Assembly: GCF_008180195.1 (NCBI RefSeq)
Contig: NZ_VTAV01000003.1
Coordinates: forward strand, 124,001-188,000
Direction: 5' to 3'
Length of the DNA stretch: 64,000 bases
Origin: Sphingobacterium phlebotomi
GTDB taxonomy: Bacteria; Bacteroidota; Bacteroidia; Sphingobacteriales; Sphingobacteriaceae
Both the position numbers and the translations under genes were made by a program. The first letter of the stretch is position 1. Every line of letters starts with the position of its first letter. Below the pieces are notes generated by a model. It saw only the letters and a list, made by a program, of their open reading frames with translations. It was not told the DNA's origin and ran no database searches. Positions 1-9,031 of this stretch are shown here, piece after piece.

Positions 1-1
1 T

Positions 2-376
2 ATGGCGACGTTAGTTTTTATCGGTAGTCTGGCTCTTCAAATAATCAAACCGATGGGGGGATTTGCTTCTAATATAATTGTGGGATTTGCGTTCTCATTC
101 TTAATATACACATTGACTTCTTACAAGAGGCTTCATGCAGAAGTCCGTTATTTACTATTAGAAAATCCCTCAACCCTTTTCTTAGGAAGGATTTCTTATA
201 GTCTTTATTTAATTCATGGTCCTTTTCTTGCTTTAGGAAACCTTTACTTGTTAGAAAACTTTGAGATGTCGCGAGATAATAGACAATTGTTGTTATTTGG
301 GTTTATCCTATTTGTAATTTTACCTATTACCACAGTATTCTATCATTTAGTGGAAAAGAAATTTTTAAATAAATAA
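2..376 (+). CDS. C-terminal part of a membrane acyltransferase (acyltransferase-3/OafA-like), cut by the window edge
   Basis: The 124 visible residues contain three or four hydrophobic segments and the stretch LGRISYSLYLIHGP. A segment of this kind is typical of the last third of acyltransferase family 3 proteins, which O-acylate surface polysaccharides in the inner membrane. Family members are usually about 350 residues, so the gene probably starts upstream of the window and the first visible ATG is internal. The protein ends in a basic tail. The next gene starts 65 bp downstream on the same strand and is a sugar epimerase, which fits a role in decorating the polysaccharide made by this locus. 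The substrate cannot be read from the sequence. Confidence 0.7.
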   Translation: MATLVFIGSLALQIIKPMGGFASNIIVGFAFSFLIYTLTSYKRLHAEVRYLLLENPSTLFLGRISYSLYLIHGPFLALGNLYLLENFEMSRDNRQLLLFGFILFVILPITTVFYHLVEKKFLNK

Positions 377-440
377 CTTATAGTCACTTCTAAAAAGCGT
401 TGTTCGCAATTATATAGATTCTATTTGAAATCTTAGAAAA

Positions 441-1349
441 ATGAAAATCACCATCACCGGCGCCTCCGGCTTTGTAGGGCAAAACTTGGAACAATATCTA
501 AAGGAGAGACGATATGACATCAATAAACTTTCGCTGCGTAATATCAACTGGCATAATCATATAGAACAGGGTGCCATTGCTATTGTTCACCTCGCAGGAA
601 AGGCACACGATACCGCCAATACATCCGCAGATGAAGAATACTTTAAAGTCAATCGGGATTTAACGGTAGAACTGTTCAATCTTTTCCTAGAATCGAATAT
701 CCGTGACTTTTTTTACTTCAGTTCCGTAAAAGCGGTGGCCGATACGGTAGAAGGATTGCTGAATGAAGAGGTACAAGGCAAGCCCTATACACCATATGGA
801 AAATCGAAGCTGGAAGCAGAGCAGTATCTTCTTGCACAAACTTTGCCAGAGGGCAAGCGTCTGTTTATTATTCGCCCATGCATGATCCACGGTCCAGGCA
901 ATAAAGGTAACCTAAACTTGCTATATAAAGTGGTAAGAAATGGTATTCCTTGGCCATTGGCGGCATTCCATAATCAACGCTCTTTCTTGAGTATAGACAA
1001 TCTTAGCTATTTGTTAGAGCAGATGTTGGTAGATGAAGAATTACCTTCTGGCGTGTACAATTTTGCAGATGACGATGCCTTGTCTACGAATGAGCTGGTA
1101 GCATTGATTTCCGAAACCTTGGGTAAGAAACCCAAACTCTGGCCCATATCCGCGGGATTGATCAAAGCTGTGGTGAAAACCGGGGATGTGTTGCCCTTAC
1201 CCTTAAATTCCGAACGACTAAAAAAGTTAACAGAATCGTACGTGGTTTCTAATGCTAAAATCAAACAAGCTTTAGGAATCGATAAATTACCTCTGACAGC
1301 AAAAGAGGGATTAGCGAAGACGATTAAAAGCTTTGCGATCCGTGAATAG
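441..1349 (+). CDS. NAD-dependent nucleotide-sugar epimerase/dehydratase (extended SDR)
   Basis: The protein has 302 residues. The N-terminal Rossmann motif TGASGFVG (residues about 6-13) and the catalytic triad Ser (FFYFSSVKA) plus Tyr-x3-Lys (PYGKSK) place it in the extended short-chain dehydrogenase family, close to UDP-glucose/UDP-N-acetylglucosamine 4-epimerase-like enzymes. It acts in the cytoplasm on a nucleotide sugar; the exact substrate is not readable. It is about 20 residues shorter than a typical GalE. In similar loci this gene stands just before the initiating glycosyltransferase and supplies its sugar. The ATG is the first in frame and there is no strong ribosome-binding site, as usual in Bacteroidota. 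Family is confident, substrate is not. Confidence 0.85.
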   Translation: MKITITGASGFVGQNLEQYLKERRYDINKLSLRNINWHNHIEQGAIAIVHLAGKAHDTANTSADEEYFKVNRDLTVELFNLFLESNIRDFFYFSSVKAVADTVEGLLNEEVQGKPYTPYGKSKLEAEQYLLAQTLPEGKRLFIIRPCMIHGPGNKGNLNLLYKVVRNGIPWPLAAFHNQRSFLSIDNLSYLLEQMLVDEELPSGVYNFADDDALSTNELVALISETLGKKPKLWPISAGLIKAVVKTGDVLPLPLNSERLKKLTESYVVSNAKIKQALGIDKLPLTAKEGLAKTIKSFAIRE

Positions 1350-1494
1350 TGATTACACGATAGGTAGCAGTGTTCTAGCAGGTGTTTTTTGATGGTTGTT
1401 TAATTAATTAATTAACTAAAGTAATGTTAATCTGATTTCGCGCCAAATTGGTGTGAAATTTGCTTACAACAAAGCAACCTTTTGAAAAAAATAA

Positions 1495-3432
1495 ATGCTT
1501 AAAGACAAACTGAGAGCCGATAAGCCACGATGGCTCATTCTATTGATCGATATGTGGGTGGTGTGGAGTACCTATGTGTTGTGCTACTATCTGGTGTTCA
1601 AGCAACGAGGGGATATTGTTTGGGAACCATTGTCGGCCCAACTAATAACTACAACCATTGTCTATTTCATTTTCTTTTTAGTTTTTCAACCCTATCGTAG
1701 TATTATACACCGTACCGGGCTGCGTGATCTGCAGCGTATCGCCAGTACAGTATCCTGTGCATTTGTCATCTTGGCCATGATCGGCTGGTTGTTTGAGCTA
1801 GCACCGTTACGTAATTCCCTTTCTCCCATTTTTGGAAAGTTTTCCCATACACAATTGCTGCTACATGCTTTCATGGCAGGTTTTTTCCTTTGTTTTATGC
1901 GGATTATCTACCGTTCCCTTTACCATGCGCTTTTTTGGAATAATAAGGGGAATGCTATTCCGGTTATTCTTTTCGGAGCGGGTAATATGGGAAACACCAC
2001 GTTTTACTTTCTGCGTGCCAGTACGCGTAACAAATACCGGGTAGTGGCTTTACTGGATGATAATCCTTCGCGTATCGGCAAGCGTATACAAGGGTTCAAA
2101 GTACAGCACATAAGCGCCTTGGATGTGGACTTTATGGAGAAGCATGGGATGCCGCGTGAACTGATCATCGCTATCGATGACCATCGACCCGACCGTCTAC
2201 AAGCTGTTTTTAAACAAGCGGAATCTTTACCCCTAAAGGTTAAGATTATTCCGAACTCTGCACGCATGCTGGCCGGCGAGGTAGCTACGCGGCAGATACG
2301 GACGCTGAAAGTAGAAGATTTACTAGGGCGTAAACCAATCGAATTAAATAACGCTACGGTTGCACAGGAATTGAAAAATAAGGTTATACTCGTTACCGGT
2401 GGAGCAGGATCGATAGGGTCCGAGTTGGTCCGTCAGATCGGCCGTTCGGCGTGCAAGCAGTTGGTGGTACTGGATCAGGCAGAATCGGCGCTATACGATG
2501 TGCAACAGGAGCTGAAGCCTTATGGTGGCTTCGAGCGCTTCGAGTTTATTGTTGGCAACGTGCGTGACGAGGTGTTTATGGAATCCGTTTTCCAACAATA
2601 TAGGCCACAGTTGGTCTTTCATGCAGCAGCTTACAAGCACGTACCACTGATGGAGGCGAATCCTTACGAAGCGATCCTTACGAATGTGTGGGGCTCTTAT
2701 AATGTGGCATCGTTGGCAAGTAACTATCGTGTGGAAAAATTTGTGATGGTATCGACCGATAAGGCTGTGAATCCCACCAATGTGATGGGGGCTACGAAGC
2801 GTATAGCAGAGGTTTCGGTGGCTGCGCTTAATAGGATTTCCAACACGAATTATATTGTAACCCGTTTTGGAAATGTGTTGGGCTCGAATGGATCGGTCAT
2901 CCCGTTGTTTGAAAGACAGATCAAGGCGGGAGGCCCCTTGACGTTGACACACCCCGATATTACGCGCTACTTTATGACCATACCCGAAGCCTGTCAATTA
3001 GTGCAAGAAGCGGGTGCAATGGGGATCGGCGGAGAGGTATTCGTATTCGATATGGGGAAACCGGTCAAGATTATTGATCTAGCGAAACAGATGATCCGAT
3101 TGAAGGGATTGGAATACCCTGCCGATATAGACATTAAGATCGTGGGATTACGGCCTGGAGAGAAAATATTTGAGGAATTGTTGGCGAACGACGAGAATAC
3201 AGCGAAAACCCATCATGAGAAAATCATGATTGCAAAAGTGAATACCGCAGATGTGATCGATAAGATGAAAAAGATCGAAATGCTTTGTGCATTGGTAAAA
3301 CAGCTGCATCCACAGGAACAAAAACAACAATTGGTGTCTTTAATGAAGGAAATTGTACCCGAATTTAAATCACAAAACTCTATTTTTGCAGCATTAGATA
3401 ACGAAAAGATAGAAGTTAGTAACGAATCATGA
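1495..3432 (+). CDS. membrane-anchored nucleotide-sugar 4,6-dehydratase (FlaA1/PglF/CapD-like)
   Basis: The protein has 645 residues. Four hydrophobic segments lie in residues about 13-35, 50-68, 83-103 and 119-140. A first Rossmann domain starts at GAGNMG (161-166) and a second, catalytic one at TGGAGSIG (301-308). The stretch STDKAVNPTNVMGATKR (420-436) has the Met-x3-Lys arrangement of the PglF/FlaA1 branch, in which Met replaces the usual Tyr. Such enzymes make UDP-4-keto-6-deoxy-GlcNAc at the inner face of the membrane, the first step to bacillosamine- or FucNAc-type sugars. The gene overlaps the next one by four bases (ATGA), which indicates translational coupling to the WecA-like transferase. 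The family call is firm; the product sugar is inferred. Confidence 0.9.
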   Translation: MLKDKLRADKPRWLILLIDMWVVWSTYVLCYYLVFKQRGDIVWEPLSAQLITTTIVYFIFFLVFQPYRSIIHRTGLRDLQRIASTVSCAFVILAMIGWLFELAPLRNSLSPIFGKFSHTQLLLHAFMAGFFLCFMRIIYRSLYHALFWNNKGNAIPVILFGAGNMGNTTFYFLRASTRNKYRVVALLDDNPSRIGKRIQGFKVQHISALDVDFMEKHGMPRELIIAIDDHRPDRLQAVFKQAESLPLKVKIIPNSARMLAGEVATRQIRTLKVEDLLGRKPIELNNATVAQELKNKVILVTGGAGSIGSELVRQIGRSACKQLVVLDQAESALYDVQQELKPYGGFERFEFIVGNVRDEVFMESVFQQYRPQLVFHAAAYKHVPLMEANPYEAILTNVWGSYNVASLASNYRVEKFVMVSTDKAVNPTNVMGATKRIAEVSVAALNRISNTNYIVTRFGNVLGSNGSVIPLFERQIKAGGPLTLTHPDITRYFMTIPEACQLVQEAGAMGIGGEVFVFDMGKPVKIIDLAKQMIRLKGLEYPADIDIKIVGLRPGEKIFEELLANDENTAKTHHEKIMIAKVNTADVIDKMKKIEMLCALVKQLHPQEQKQQLVSLMKEIVPEFKSQNSIFAALDNEKIEVSNES

Positions 3433-4409
3433 TCTATATACTTATACTCCTTGCCTTGTTTATTCTGGAACTGCTGTATTTTAGAGTAGCCGATCGTTTT
3501 AATATCATTGATAAGCCCAACGAACGTTCCTCCCATACAATGATCACCTTGCGTGGGGGAGGTATAATCTTTTATTTGGGAGCTTTAGTTTACTTTTTTC
3601 TTTCGGGTTTTCAATACCCTTGGTTCTTCCTCGGTCTGACCCTGATGACCGTCGTTTCTTTTATGGACGATATCTTCACGCTTTCCAACAAAATACGTTT
3701 GTTGATACACTTCTCGTCCGTATTACTGATGGCCTATCAGTTGGATGTTTTTGAGATGCCCTGGTATTTTCTACTGATCACTTTTGTTGTCGTCGTGGGT
3801 GTAATCAATGCCTATAATTTTATGGATGGCATTAACGGCATTACGGCCTGCTACAGTCTGGCGGTCGGAGGTTTATTGATGCTGGTGAACAGCGAAGTAG
3901 GCTTTGTCGCGCAGGATTTATTAGCGTATACAATGTTGGGCGTGTTGGTATTCACCTTTTTCAATTTTCGAACCAAAGCGAAATGCTTTGCCGGCGATGT
4001 AGGTTCTGTAGCTATCGCTTACATTTTGCTTTTCGCTTTAGGAGCATTAATTATTAAGACGGGTAATCTGCTTTATTTCCTTTTCCTAACCATATACGGT
4101 ATCGATGCAGTATGGACGATCATCCGTCGCTTATATCTAAGAGAGAATATCTTTGAAGCACACCGCTCTCACCTGTACCAATTCTTGGGTAACGAAGCCG
4201 GTGTCAATAAATTGTTAATCTCTTTTTTATATGGAGTTATCCAGTTTCTGATCGGTCTGGCTGTTATCCACTTCGCCGATAAGGACATTACCACGCGATG
4301 GATATTTGCACTTGTGCTATTAGGTGGGTTGAGTATATTGTATCTGGTTATCAAAACGTGGGTGATCCGTAGGTACTTCCGTGTCGAAAAGATAACCTTA
4401 AAAGCATAA
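3429..4409 (+). CDS. undecaprenyl-phosphate sugar-1-phosphate transferase (WecA/MraY-like, GT4)
   Basis: The protein has 326 residues with about ten membrane segments. The conserved family stretches are visible: SFMDDIFTLSNKIRL near residue 80 (the DD metal-binding pair), NAYNFMDGINGI near residue 135 and FAGDVGSVA near residue 190. These proteins transfer a HexNAc-1-phosphate from UDP to undecaprenyl phosphate on the cytoplasmic face and start synthesis of a repeat unit. The start ATG overlaps the stop of the dehydratase gene, and the next gene begins two bases after its stop, so all three belong to one operon. It probably uses the sugar made by the two genes upstream. Length is normal for the family. 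Confidence 0.88.
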   Translation: MIYILILLALFILELLYFRVADRFNIIDKPNERSSHTMITLRGGGIIFYLGALVYFFLSGFQYPWFFLGLTLMTVVSFMDDIFTLSNKIRLLIHFSSVLLMAYQLDVFEMPWYFLLITFVVVVGVINAYNFMDGINGITACYSLAVGGLLMLVNSEVGFVAQDLLAYTMLGVLVFTFFNFRTKAKCFAGDVGSVAIAYILLFALGALIIKTGNLLYFLFLTIYGIDAVWTIIRRLYLRENIFEAHRSHLYQFLGNEAGVNKLLISFLYGVIQFLIGLAVIHFADKDITTRWIFALVLLGGLSILYLVIKTWVIRRYFRVEKITLKA

Positions 4410-4411
4410 AC

Positions 4412-4846
4412 ATGGAAGACAATATTATAACATCCATCATTGGAGGAATCGCTAAGGACCATCGAGGACAGATCAGATTTGTTAATGATTTTGACATGAC
4501 GCAAGTCAAACGTTTTTACATCATTAAGAATACAGATACAGAGTTGATTCGCGGTTGGCGAGCACACCGTATGGAACAGCGGTGGTTTTATGTATTGTCG
4601 GGATCGTTTGCAGTGGACTTGATACAGATAGACAATTGGGAAAATGCGTCGCCGGATTTACCTGTCGAAAAACGAATATTAAAAGCAGAGAAACAACAAG
4701 TGTTACATGTACCGGTAGGCTATGGTACCGCTTTTCAGGCGCTTGAATCGGAGAGTGAGCTGTTGGTCTTTGCGGATTATGGCATCGAAAATGCGAAGAA
4801 TGACGATTACACTTGGTCGGTGGATTATTTTAAAAATAGGACTTAG
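4412..4846 (+). CDS. FdtA/QdtA/WxcM-like sugar 3,4-ketoisomerase (cupin)
   Basis: The protein has 144 residues. It is a single cupin domain with family-typical pieces: KDHRGQIRFVND (residues 14-25), RGWRAHRMEQRWFYVLSG (about 47-64, carrying the conserved His and Arg) and the VPVGYGTAFQ loop (about 100-109). Relatives convert dTDP- or UDP-4-keto-6-deoxy sugars into the 3-keto isomer before amination, or act as C-terminal domains of WxcM proteins. It starts two bases after the WecA-like gene and so is in the same operon. No aminotransferase is seen downstream within the window; the partner genes may lie to the left. A lipid-linked sugar epimerase role is also possible. Confidence 0.75.
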   Translation: MEDNIITSIIGGIAKDHRGQIRFVNDFDMTQVKRFYIIKNTDTELIRGWRAHRMEQRWFYVLSGSFAVDLIQIDNWENASPDLPVEKRILKAEKQQVLHVPVGYGTAFQALESESELLVFADYGIENAKNDDYTWSVDYFKNRT

Positions 4847-4858
4847 TAAAAAAAATAC

Positions 4859-4866
4859 TATTTTTG
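4859..4866 (+). promoter_or_regulatory. candidate -7 box (TATTTTTG) for the export genes
   Basis: TATTTTTG fits the Bacteroidota -7 consensus TAnnTTTG and lies 37-64 bp before the two plausible ATG starts of the Wza-like gene. No clear -33 TTTG is visible at the right distance. If used, transcription would begin near 4872, which argues against the upstream TTG at 4864 as the start codon. Confidence 0.35.
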
Positions 4867-4929
4867 TGCAAATTTGAATATATTGTGGAGAGATTTTTGC
4901 TTATGCAAGTTCAACGAAATAAAAATTCT

Positions 4930-5709
4930 ATGTCTAAACATATCTCTGGTGTGCTTCTTTCCTTGCTCACCATAACTGTATTATTTTGCACTTCCTGTGC
5001 GAGCAAAAAAAATATGGTTTATTTTCAACCCGATTCGTTGGAATTGAATACCCTTTATGAATTGAACGCCCCAAAATTACAACCGGGCGACATTTTGGCT
5101 ATTTCGGTAACGGCGGATGATGTCAGAGCTACAGTACCGTTTAACCAAGTCTCACCATATCAGGGTGGAAGTGGAACGATCCAAGCGACAAATCCGTTTA
5201 TTCCCACATATGCCATAGATGCCAATGGTGAGATTGATTTCCCTAAAGTGGGTAAGATTAAGCTTTCAGGAAAGACACGTACCCAGGCCATGGATGTATT
5301 GCGGCGGGAAGTGGGTAAATTTATAGTCGATCCGGGTATCTCGATGGTGGTTCGTAATTTCCGCGTGACGGTGTTGGGTGAAGTGGCCCGTCCAGGAACT
5401 TTTACGATTGAAAACGATCGGTTGACTATTATGGAGGCACTGGGTTTAGCTGGGGATATGACAATTTATGGTGAACGTAACAATGTGTTGGTGATTCGGG
5501 AGCAGGATGGCAAGAAAGAAGAGTTTCGATTGGATTTGAGAAAGAGAGAATCGATGAATTCGCCGGCTTATTATTTGACACAAAACGATGTGGTGTATGT
5601 GGAACCTAATGGTGCACGTATCCAGAATTCAAAATATACGGCCACGACATCTATTTTTGTATCGGTCGTCGGTTTGATCGTCACCGTGATATCCGTCGTG
5701 ACCCGCTAA
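4930..5709 (+). CDS. polysaccharide export outer-membrane lipoprotein (Wza-like, Poly_export + SLBB)
   Basis: With the ATG at 4930 the product has 259 residues. It begins with a basic residue and a hydrophobic stretch ending in CTSC followed by Ala, a lipoprotein-type signal. The Poly_export domain follows (QPGDILAISV, then IDANGEIDFPKVG), then an SLBB domain (VTVLGEVARPGTF...LTIMEALGLAGD), and a C-terminal hydrophobic helix (SIFVSVVGLIVTVISVV). It would form the outer-membrane channel that passes the capsule or exopolysaccharide made by this locus. A longer form from ATG 4903 is possible. A TTG at 4864 keeps the frame open but sits inside a likely promoter. The Wzc-like partner follows 33 bp downstream. 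Confidence 0.85.
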   Translation: MSKHISGVLLSLLTITVLFCTSCASKKNMVYFQPDSLELNTLYELNAPKLQPGDILAISVTADDVRATVPFNQVSPYQGGSGTIQATNPFIPTYAIDANGEIDFPKVGKIKLSGKTRTQAMDVLRREVGKFIVDPGISMVVRNFRVTVLGEVARPGTFTIENDRLTIMEALGLAGDMTIYGERNNVLVIREQDGKKEEFRLDLRKRESMNSPAYYLTQNDVVYVEPNGARIQNSKYTATTSIFVSVVGLIVTVISVVTR

Positions 5710-5742
5710 CTAATTTATCGAAGAGAAGAAGCAAAAGCATTT

Positions 5743-8151
5743 ATGGAGAATAACGCTTATCCCCAAGTAAAAGAATCGGACGACCAGGAACTAAACCTCA
5801 AGCAAATTTTTGAACAATATGCCTTTTATTGGAAATGGTTTGTCTTTTCCGTTTTGGCATGTTTATTTGTAGCCTTTGTCTACTTACGATATGCACAAAA
5901 AATCTATAACACTAGTGCAAAAATCCTTCTGCAGGATGAGAAGAAGGCATCAGGTGATATGGCGGGGCTTGCTGAGTTAGCCACGATGACCGGTATGGGG
6001 AGTTCTTCTGCTGCTTTCGTAAATGACCAAATGGAGGTGATTCGCTCTAGACGTTTGATGCGTAAAGTGGTCGATACGAACCGGCTTTATCTTTCGTATT
6101 ACATGAAAGGGAATATCAAGTCGGCTGAAGTACTGGAAAGTCAGTCTCCACTAAAAGTGATGTTATTAGACCCAACCCATACACGTTTGGATTCGGTAGG
6201 GTATTCGTTCACTGTAACCAAGAAAGGCGAGACGTATAAGATCAAGGATGAGGAGGAGGGAACAAGCGAGTATACGTTAGGTAGTAAGCTTGTGACACCA
6301 ATCGGCCCAATTAGTTTAGTGCCGCAGGAAAGCAATAAGTTTTGGGAAGGTGATTTGCAGATTACCTACCGCCCGGCGGATTATACGGTAGATATTTTAC
6401 GCAGTGCAATACAGATAACACCGAACACAGACGCTCAATCGTTTTTGGTCAATTTCTCGATGGATTATCCGTTGATTGCGAAGTCGGAGTTGATTTTAAA
6501 CTCGCTTATCGATCAATATAACCAAGATGTCACCTATGATAAAGCACAGGTAACCCGAGCTACCTCCAAGTTTATCACGTCTCGGCTAGACCTGATTTCC
6601 CGGGATCTGGCAGAAGCAGATTCCAAGGTAGCTGATTTTAAAGACCGAAATAGCTTGATGGATATGCAAGAGGAAGCGCGCTTGTATATGCAGAATGCGA
6701 CAGAAAATGAGCGGAAATTGGTGGAATATCAAACGCAGTTGAGCATTGCCGATATGATCCGAGAGGAAACTGCGTCATCAGATTTTAAGCTGTTGCCATC
6801 CAATATCGGTCTATCAGATCCGTCCATACAGGCGAATATTGAAAATTACAACGCTTTAGTCCTAGAACGCGATGACCTGTTAAAATCGGCTACACCGGAT
6901 AACCCAGTCGTACAGCAGTTGAACAACAATATTGCCCAAATAAATAAGACCCTACAAATTTCGCTCGACAATTATAGAAAAGTATTGCAGGGTAATGTAG
7001 ATGCACTACAAGGGCAGAAAAGCAAGTTTGAGGGCAAGCTCAACCAGTTACCAAACCAAGAGCGTGGTTTTAAGGATATTTCTCGCCAACAGCAGATTGT
7101 GGAAACACTGTATTTATTCTTGCTACAGAAACGGGAAGAAACAGAGATTAAAGCAGCGGCTACGCCCGCAAACTTAAAAATCGTCGATGAAGCTTATGGC
7201 TATAAATTACCAGTTGCACCACGGAAAGTGTTAGTGATGCTTGGAGCCTTGATAATGGGTTTCTTAATTCCTTTCGGTATTCTATATATTCGATTCCTGT
7301 TGGATAACAAGATACACTCGCGCAAAGATATCGAAGAGATGTTCCATGCACCGATTTTGGGTGAGATACCGACTTCGGAGCATCCTATTATCGAAGATAA
7401 TGATCGATCATCTTTGGCGGAGGCGATTCGTATTCTGCGTACCAATATTGCTTTTATGCTTGGAGCCGGCAAGAAGGATGAATCCTCGGTTATTTATGTC
7501 ACCTCTACGACGTCTGGAGAAGGAAAATCTTTTATCGCAACCAACTTGGCGAAGATTCTATCCATGTCGGGTAAGAAAGTCTTGTTGATCGGTGCGGATA
7601 TACGCTCACCGAAGGTCTTAGATTACTTAGGGCTATCGCATTTACAGCATACAAATATCGGTATCACCCAATATTTGGTGAATCCGGAGATGTCCGTGTC
7701 GAATATTGTGATCCAGAAACCGGCTCCGTATAACTTCGATATTATTTACTCGGGATATATCGCACCGAATCCGGCGGAATTACTCATGAATGGCCACTTT
7801 GCGGATCTAATCGCTTATGGTCGTATGCAATACGATTTTGTGATTGTGGATACAGCACCGGTCAGTATGGTAACGGATACCCTGCTGATTGCTGAGCATG
7901 CGGATATGACCATTTACGTAGCACGTGCGAATTATTTAGATAAACGCTTATTAAATATACCGAAAGAGCTTTACGAAGACGGAAAATTGAAGAATATGGC
8001 CGTTGTGATCAACGATGTGGACTTCAAGCGTGGTTATGGCTATGGTTACGGATACGGCTATGGTTATGGCGAAACACAGGAGGTTTCGTTACGCAAACGT
8101 CTTTGGAATATTATTAAAGGTAAGAGCAATAAACCGAAGCTCAGAGGCTAA
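5743..8151 (+). CDS. Wzc-type polysaccharide co-polymerase and BY-type tyrosine autokinase
   Basis: The protein has 802 residues. Domains in order: a Wzz-type N-terminus with a membrane helix at about 30-50, a long periplasmic coiled-coil part with the GNVR-type region (about 300-480), a second helix at about 492-515, and a cytoplasmic kinase. Kinase motifs are Walker A SGEGKS (591-596), Walker A' LIGADIR (615-621) and Walker B VIVDTAP (D703). The tail has six tyrosines alternating with glycine (residues 765-775). It would control chain length and export together with the Wza-like gene 33 bp upstream, and the Tyr tail is the expected autophosphorylation site. The strict Gly-Tyr alternation is more regular than most Wzc tails. 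A terminator follows. Confidence 0.92.
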   Translation: MENNAYPQVKESDDQELNLKQIFEQYAFYWKWFVFSVLACLFVAFVYLRYAQKIYNTSAKILLQDEKKASGDMAGLAELATMTGMGSSSAAFVNDQMEVIRSRRLMRKVVDTNRLYLSYYMKGNIKSAEVLESQSPLKVMLLDPTHTRLDSVGYSFTVTKKGETYKIKDEEEGTSEYTLGSKLVTPIGPISLVPQESNKFWEGDLQITYRPADYTVDILRSAIQITPNTDAQSFLVNFSMDYPLIAKSELILNSLIDQYNQDVTYDKAQVTRATSKFITSRLDLISRDLAEADSKVADFKDRNSLMDMQEEARLYMQNATENERKLVEYQTQLSIADMIREETASSDFKLLPSNIGLSDPSIQANIENYNALVLERDDLLKSATPDNPVVQQLNNNIAQINKTLQISLDNYRKVLQGNVDALQGQKSKFEGKLNQLPNQERGFKDISRQQQIVETLYLFLLQKREETEIKAAATPANLKIVDEAYGYKLPVAPRKVLVMLGALIMGFLIPFGILYIRFLLDNKIHSRKDIEEMFHAPILGEIPTSEHPIIEDNDRSSLAEAIRILRTNIAFMLGAGKKDESSVIYVTSTTSGEGKSFIATNLAKILSMSGKKVLLIGADIRSPKVLDYLGLSHLQHTNIGITQYLVNPEMSVSNIVIQKPAPYNFDIIYSGYIAPNPAELLMNGHFADLIAYGRMQYDFVIVDTAPVSMVTDTLLIAEHADMTIYVARANYLDKRLLNIPKELYEDGKLKNMAVVINDVDFKRGYGYGYGYGYGYGETQEVSLRKRLWNIIKGKSNKPKLRG

Positions 8152-8178
8152 AGATAAAAAATCATATAAATAAATACC

Positions 8179-8210
8179 ATCCCGATGTTTTAAAGGCATC
8201 GGGATTTTTT
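8179..8210 (+). terminator. intrinsic terminator of the polysaccharide operon
   Basis: A perfect 9-bp stem (ATCCCGATG at 8179-8187 with CATCGGGAT at 8197-8205) and a 9-nt loop are followed by six T. It lies 28 bp after the Wzc-like stop codon. Confidence 0.9.
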
Positions 8211-8240
8211 GGCAAGCTGTTTTATTAATGAAAGAACCGT

Positions 8241-8438
8241 ATGCTTAACGATAAACAAATCAAAGAGATTGCTGATTCGCTTCTGCCAACTTTTATTCCG
8301 AAGAACGAAGTAGAGACAGAATTGACCTTTAATTTCACCGTCCCGCCAAAGCACACATACAAGGTTTGGTACGAAAAACGCCAAAAAGCTTGGTCGTTTG
8401 TTAAATCTGAAAAAGTGCAGATTTTGGATACTTTATAA
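8241..8438 (+). CDS. small conserved protein of 65 residues, unknown function
   Basis: The family is not recognised. The 65-residue product has an amphipathic start and an aromatic, basic second half (FNFTVPPKHTYKVWYEKRQK, then FVKSEK). It is supported as a real gene by a second copy of its C-terminal half at 44119-44230. The two copies keep the amino-acid sequence while many differences fall at third codon positions (for example GTT TGG TAC versus GTT TGG TAT, and GAA AAA versus GAG AAA), the mark of selection on protein. The second copy stands directly upstream of a DUF4143 ATPase, and a trace (FVKSDK) is found at 54110. No signal peptide or membrane segment is visible. It lies just downstream of the capsule operon terminator. 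Confidence 0.6.
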   Translation: MLNDKQIKEIADSLLPTFIPKNEVETELTFNFTVPPKHTYKVWYEKRQKAWSFVKSEKVQILDTL

Positions 8439-8551
8439 GTTCAATAAAATGGACTCGGTATTCTATAGTAATCGTCGAGGAACATTCAAATAGAAATACC
8501 CGCACGCTGTTCTTATGGGAAGCGATACGAGTATTGTTTTTAGTTTATGTG

Positions 8552-9013
8552 TTAGGACACTAAAACTTCTTGTCCCGCAGGCATTTTATCCGGATCTTTT
8601 TTCAAAATAACCGTCAAGATCCCTTCTTCATAGCTCGCGTGCACATTTTCAAGTCGTAAATCGTCTTGTAATCGAAATGCACGTTTAAAAGCACCTAGGT
8701 GTTGTTCTTGGTAAACATAGTTTAACCCAGGTTCTATTTCCGCTTCTTTGCAAGTAATCGTGAGCACCTGCTCGGTGATATTTACTTGAAACTGATCTTT
8801 TTTTCGACCTGCGGCAAATACTTGTATTTGATAGAATTCATCATTCTCCGCGATATTTACCGGAATATAAGCTTTCTGATCATCTTTGCTGGCAAAAGGA
8901 GCTGAATCGTTGAATAGGTGATGTTGTATTTTTTCAAACTTTCTTCTAAAATCGCCACGGCAGTCCCTGCCTAGGTCTTGATTTACGCTGTGGTATGCAT
9001 TTTTTCTAAACAT
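8552..9013 (-). CDS. small heat-shock protein, Hsp20/alpha-crystallin family
   Basis: The protein has 153 residues. The alpha-crystallin domain covers residues about 48-140: PVNIAENDEFYQIQVFAAG opens it, FKRAFRLQDDL is the family's conserved region, and NVHASYEEGILTVILKK closes it with the G-[IV]-L motif. Such proteins bind unfolding proteins in the cytoplasm without ATP. It is the last gene of a four-gene minus-strand group headed by an ECF sigma factor, so its expression is probably controlled by that sigma factor rather than by sigma-32. The C-terminal I-x-I anchoring motif is not obvious (the tail ends QEVLVS). Confidence 0.9.
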   Translation of the reverse strand: MFRKNAYHSVNQDLGRDCRGDFRRKFEKIQHHLFNDSAPFASKDDQKAYIPVNIAENDEFYQIQVFAAGRKKDQFQVNITEQVLTITCKEAEIEPGLNYVYQEQHLGAFKRAFRLQDDLRLENVHASYEEGILTVILKKDPDKMPAGQEVLVS

Positions 9014-9031
9014 TTTTTTTCTTTTAATACG

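Noticed and set aside
1395..1420. TTAATTAATTAATTAA palindrome as an operator
   Set aside because: It is a simple AT repeat in a short intergenic region, with no second site or regulator gene beside it.
2491..2997. Long antisense ORF (168 codons) inside the dehydratase gene
   Set aside because: It is a shadow of a well-supported coding region in another frame; no motif supports it.
4864..4929. TTG start giving a longer polysaccharide export protein
   Set aside because: The TTG is part of a likely -7 promoter box, and the lipoprotein signal begins properly at the later ATG.
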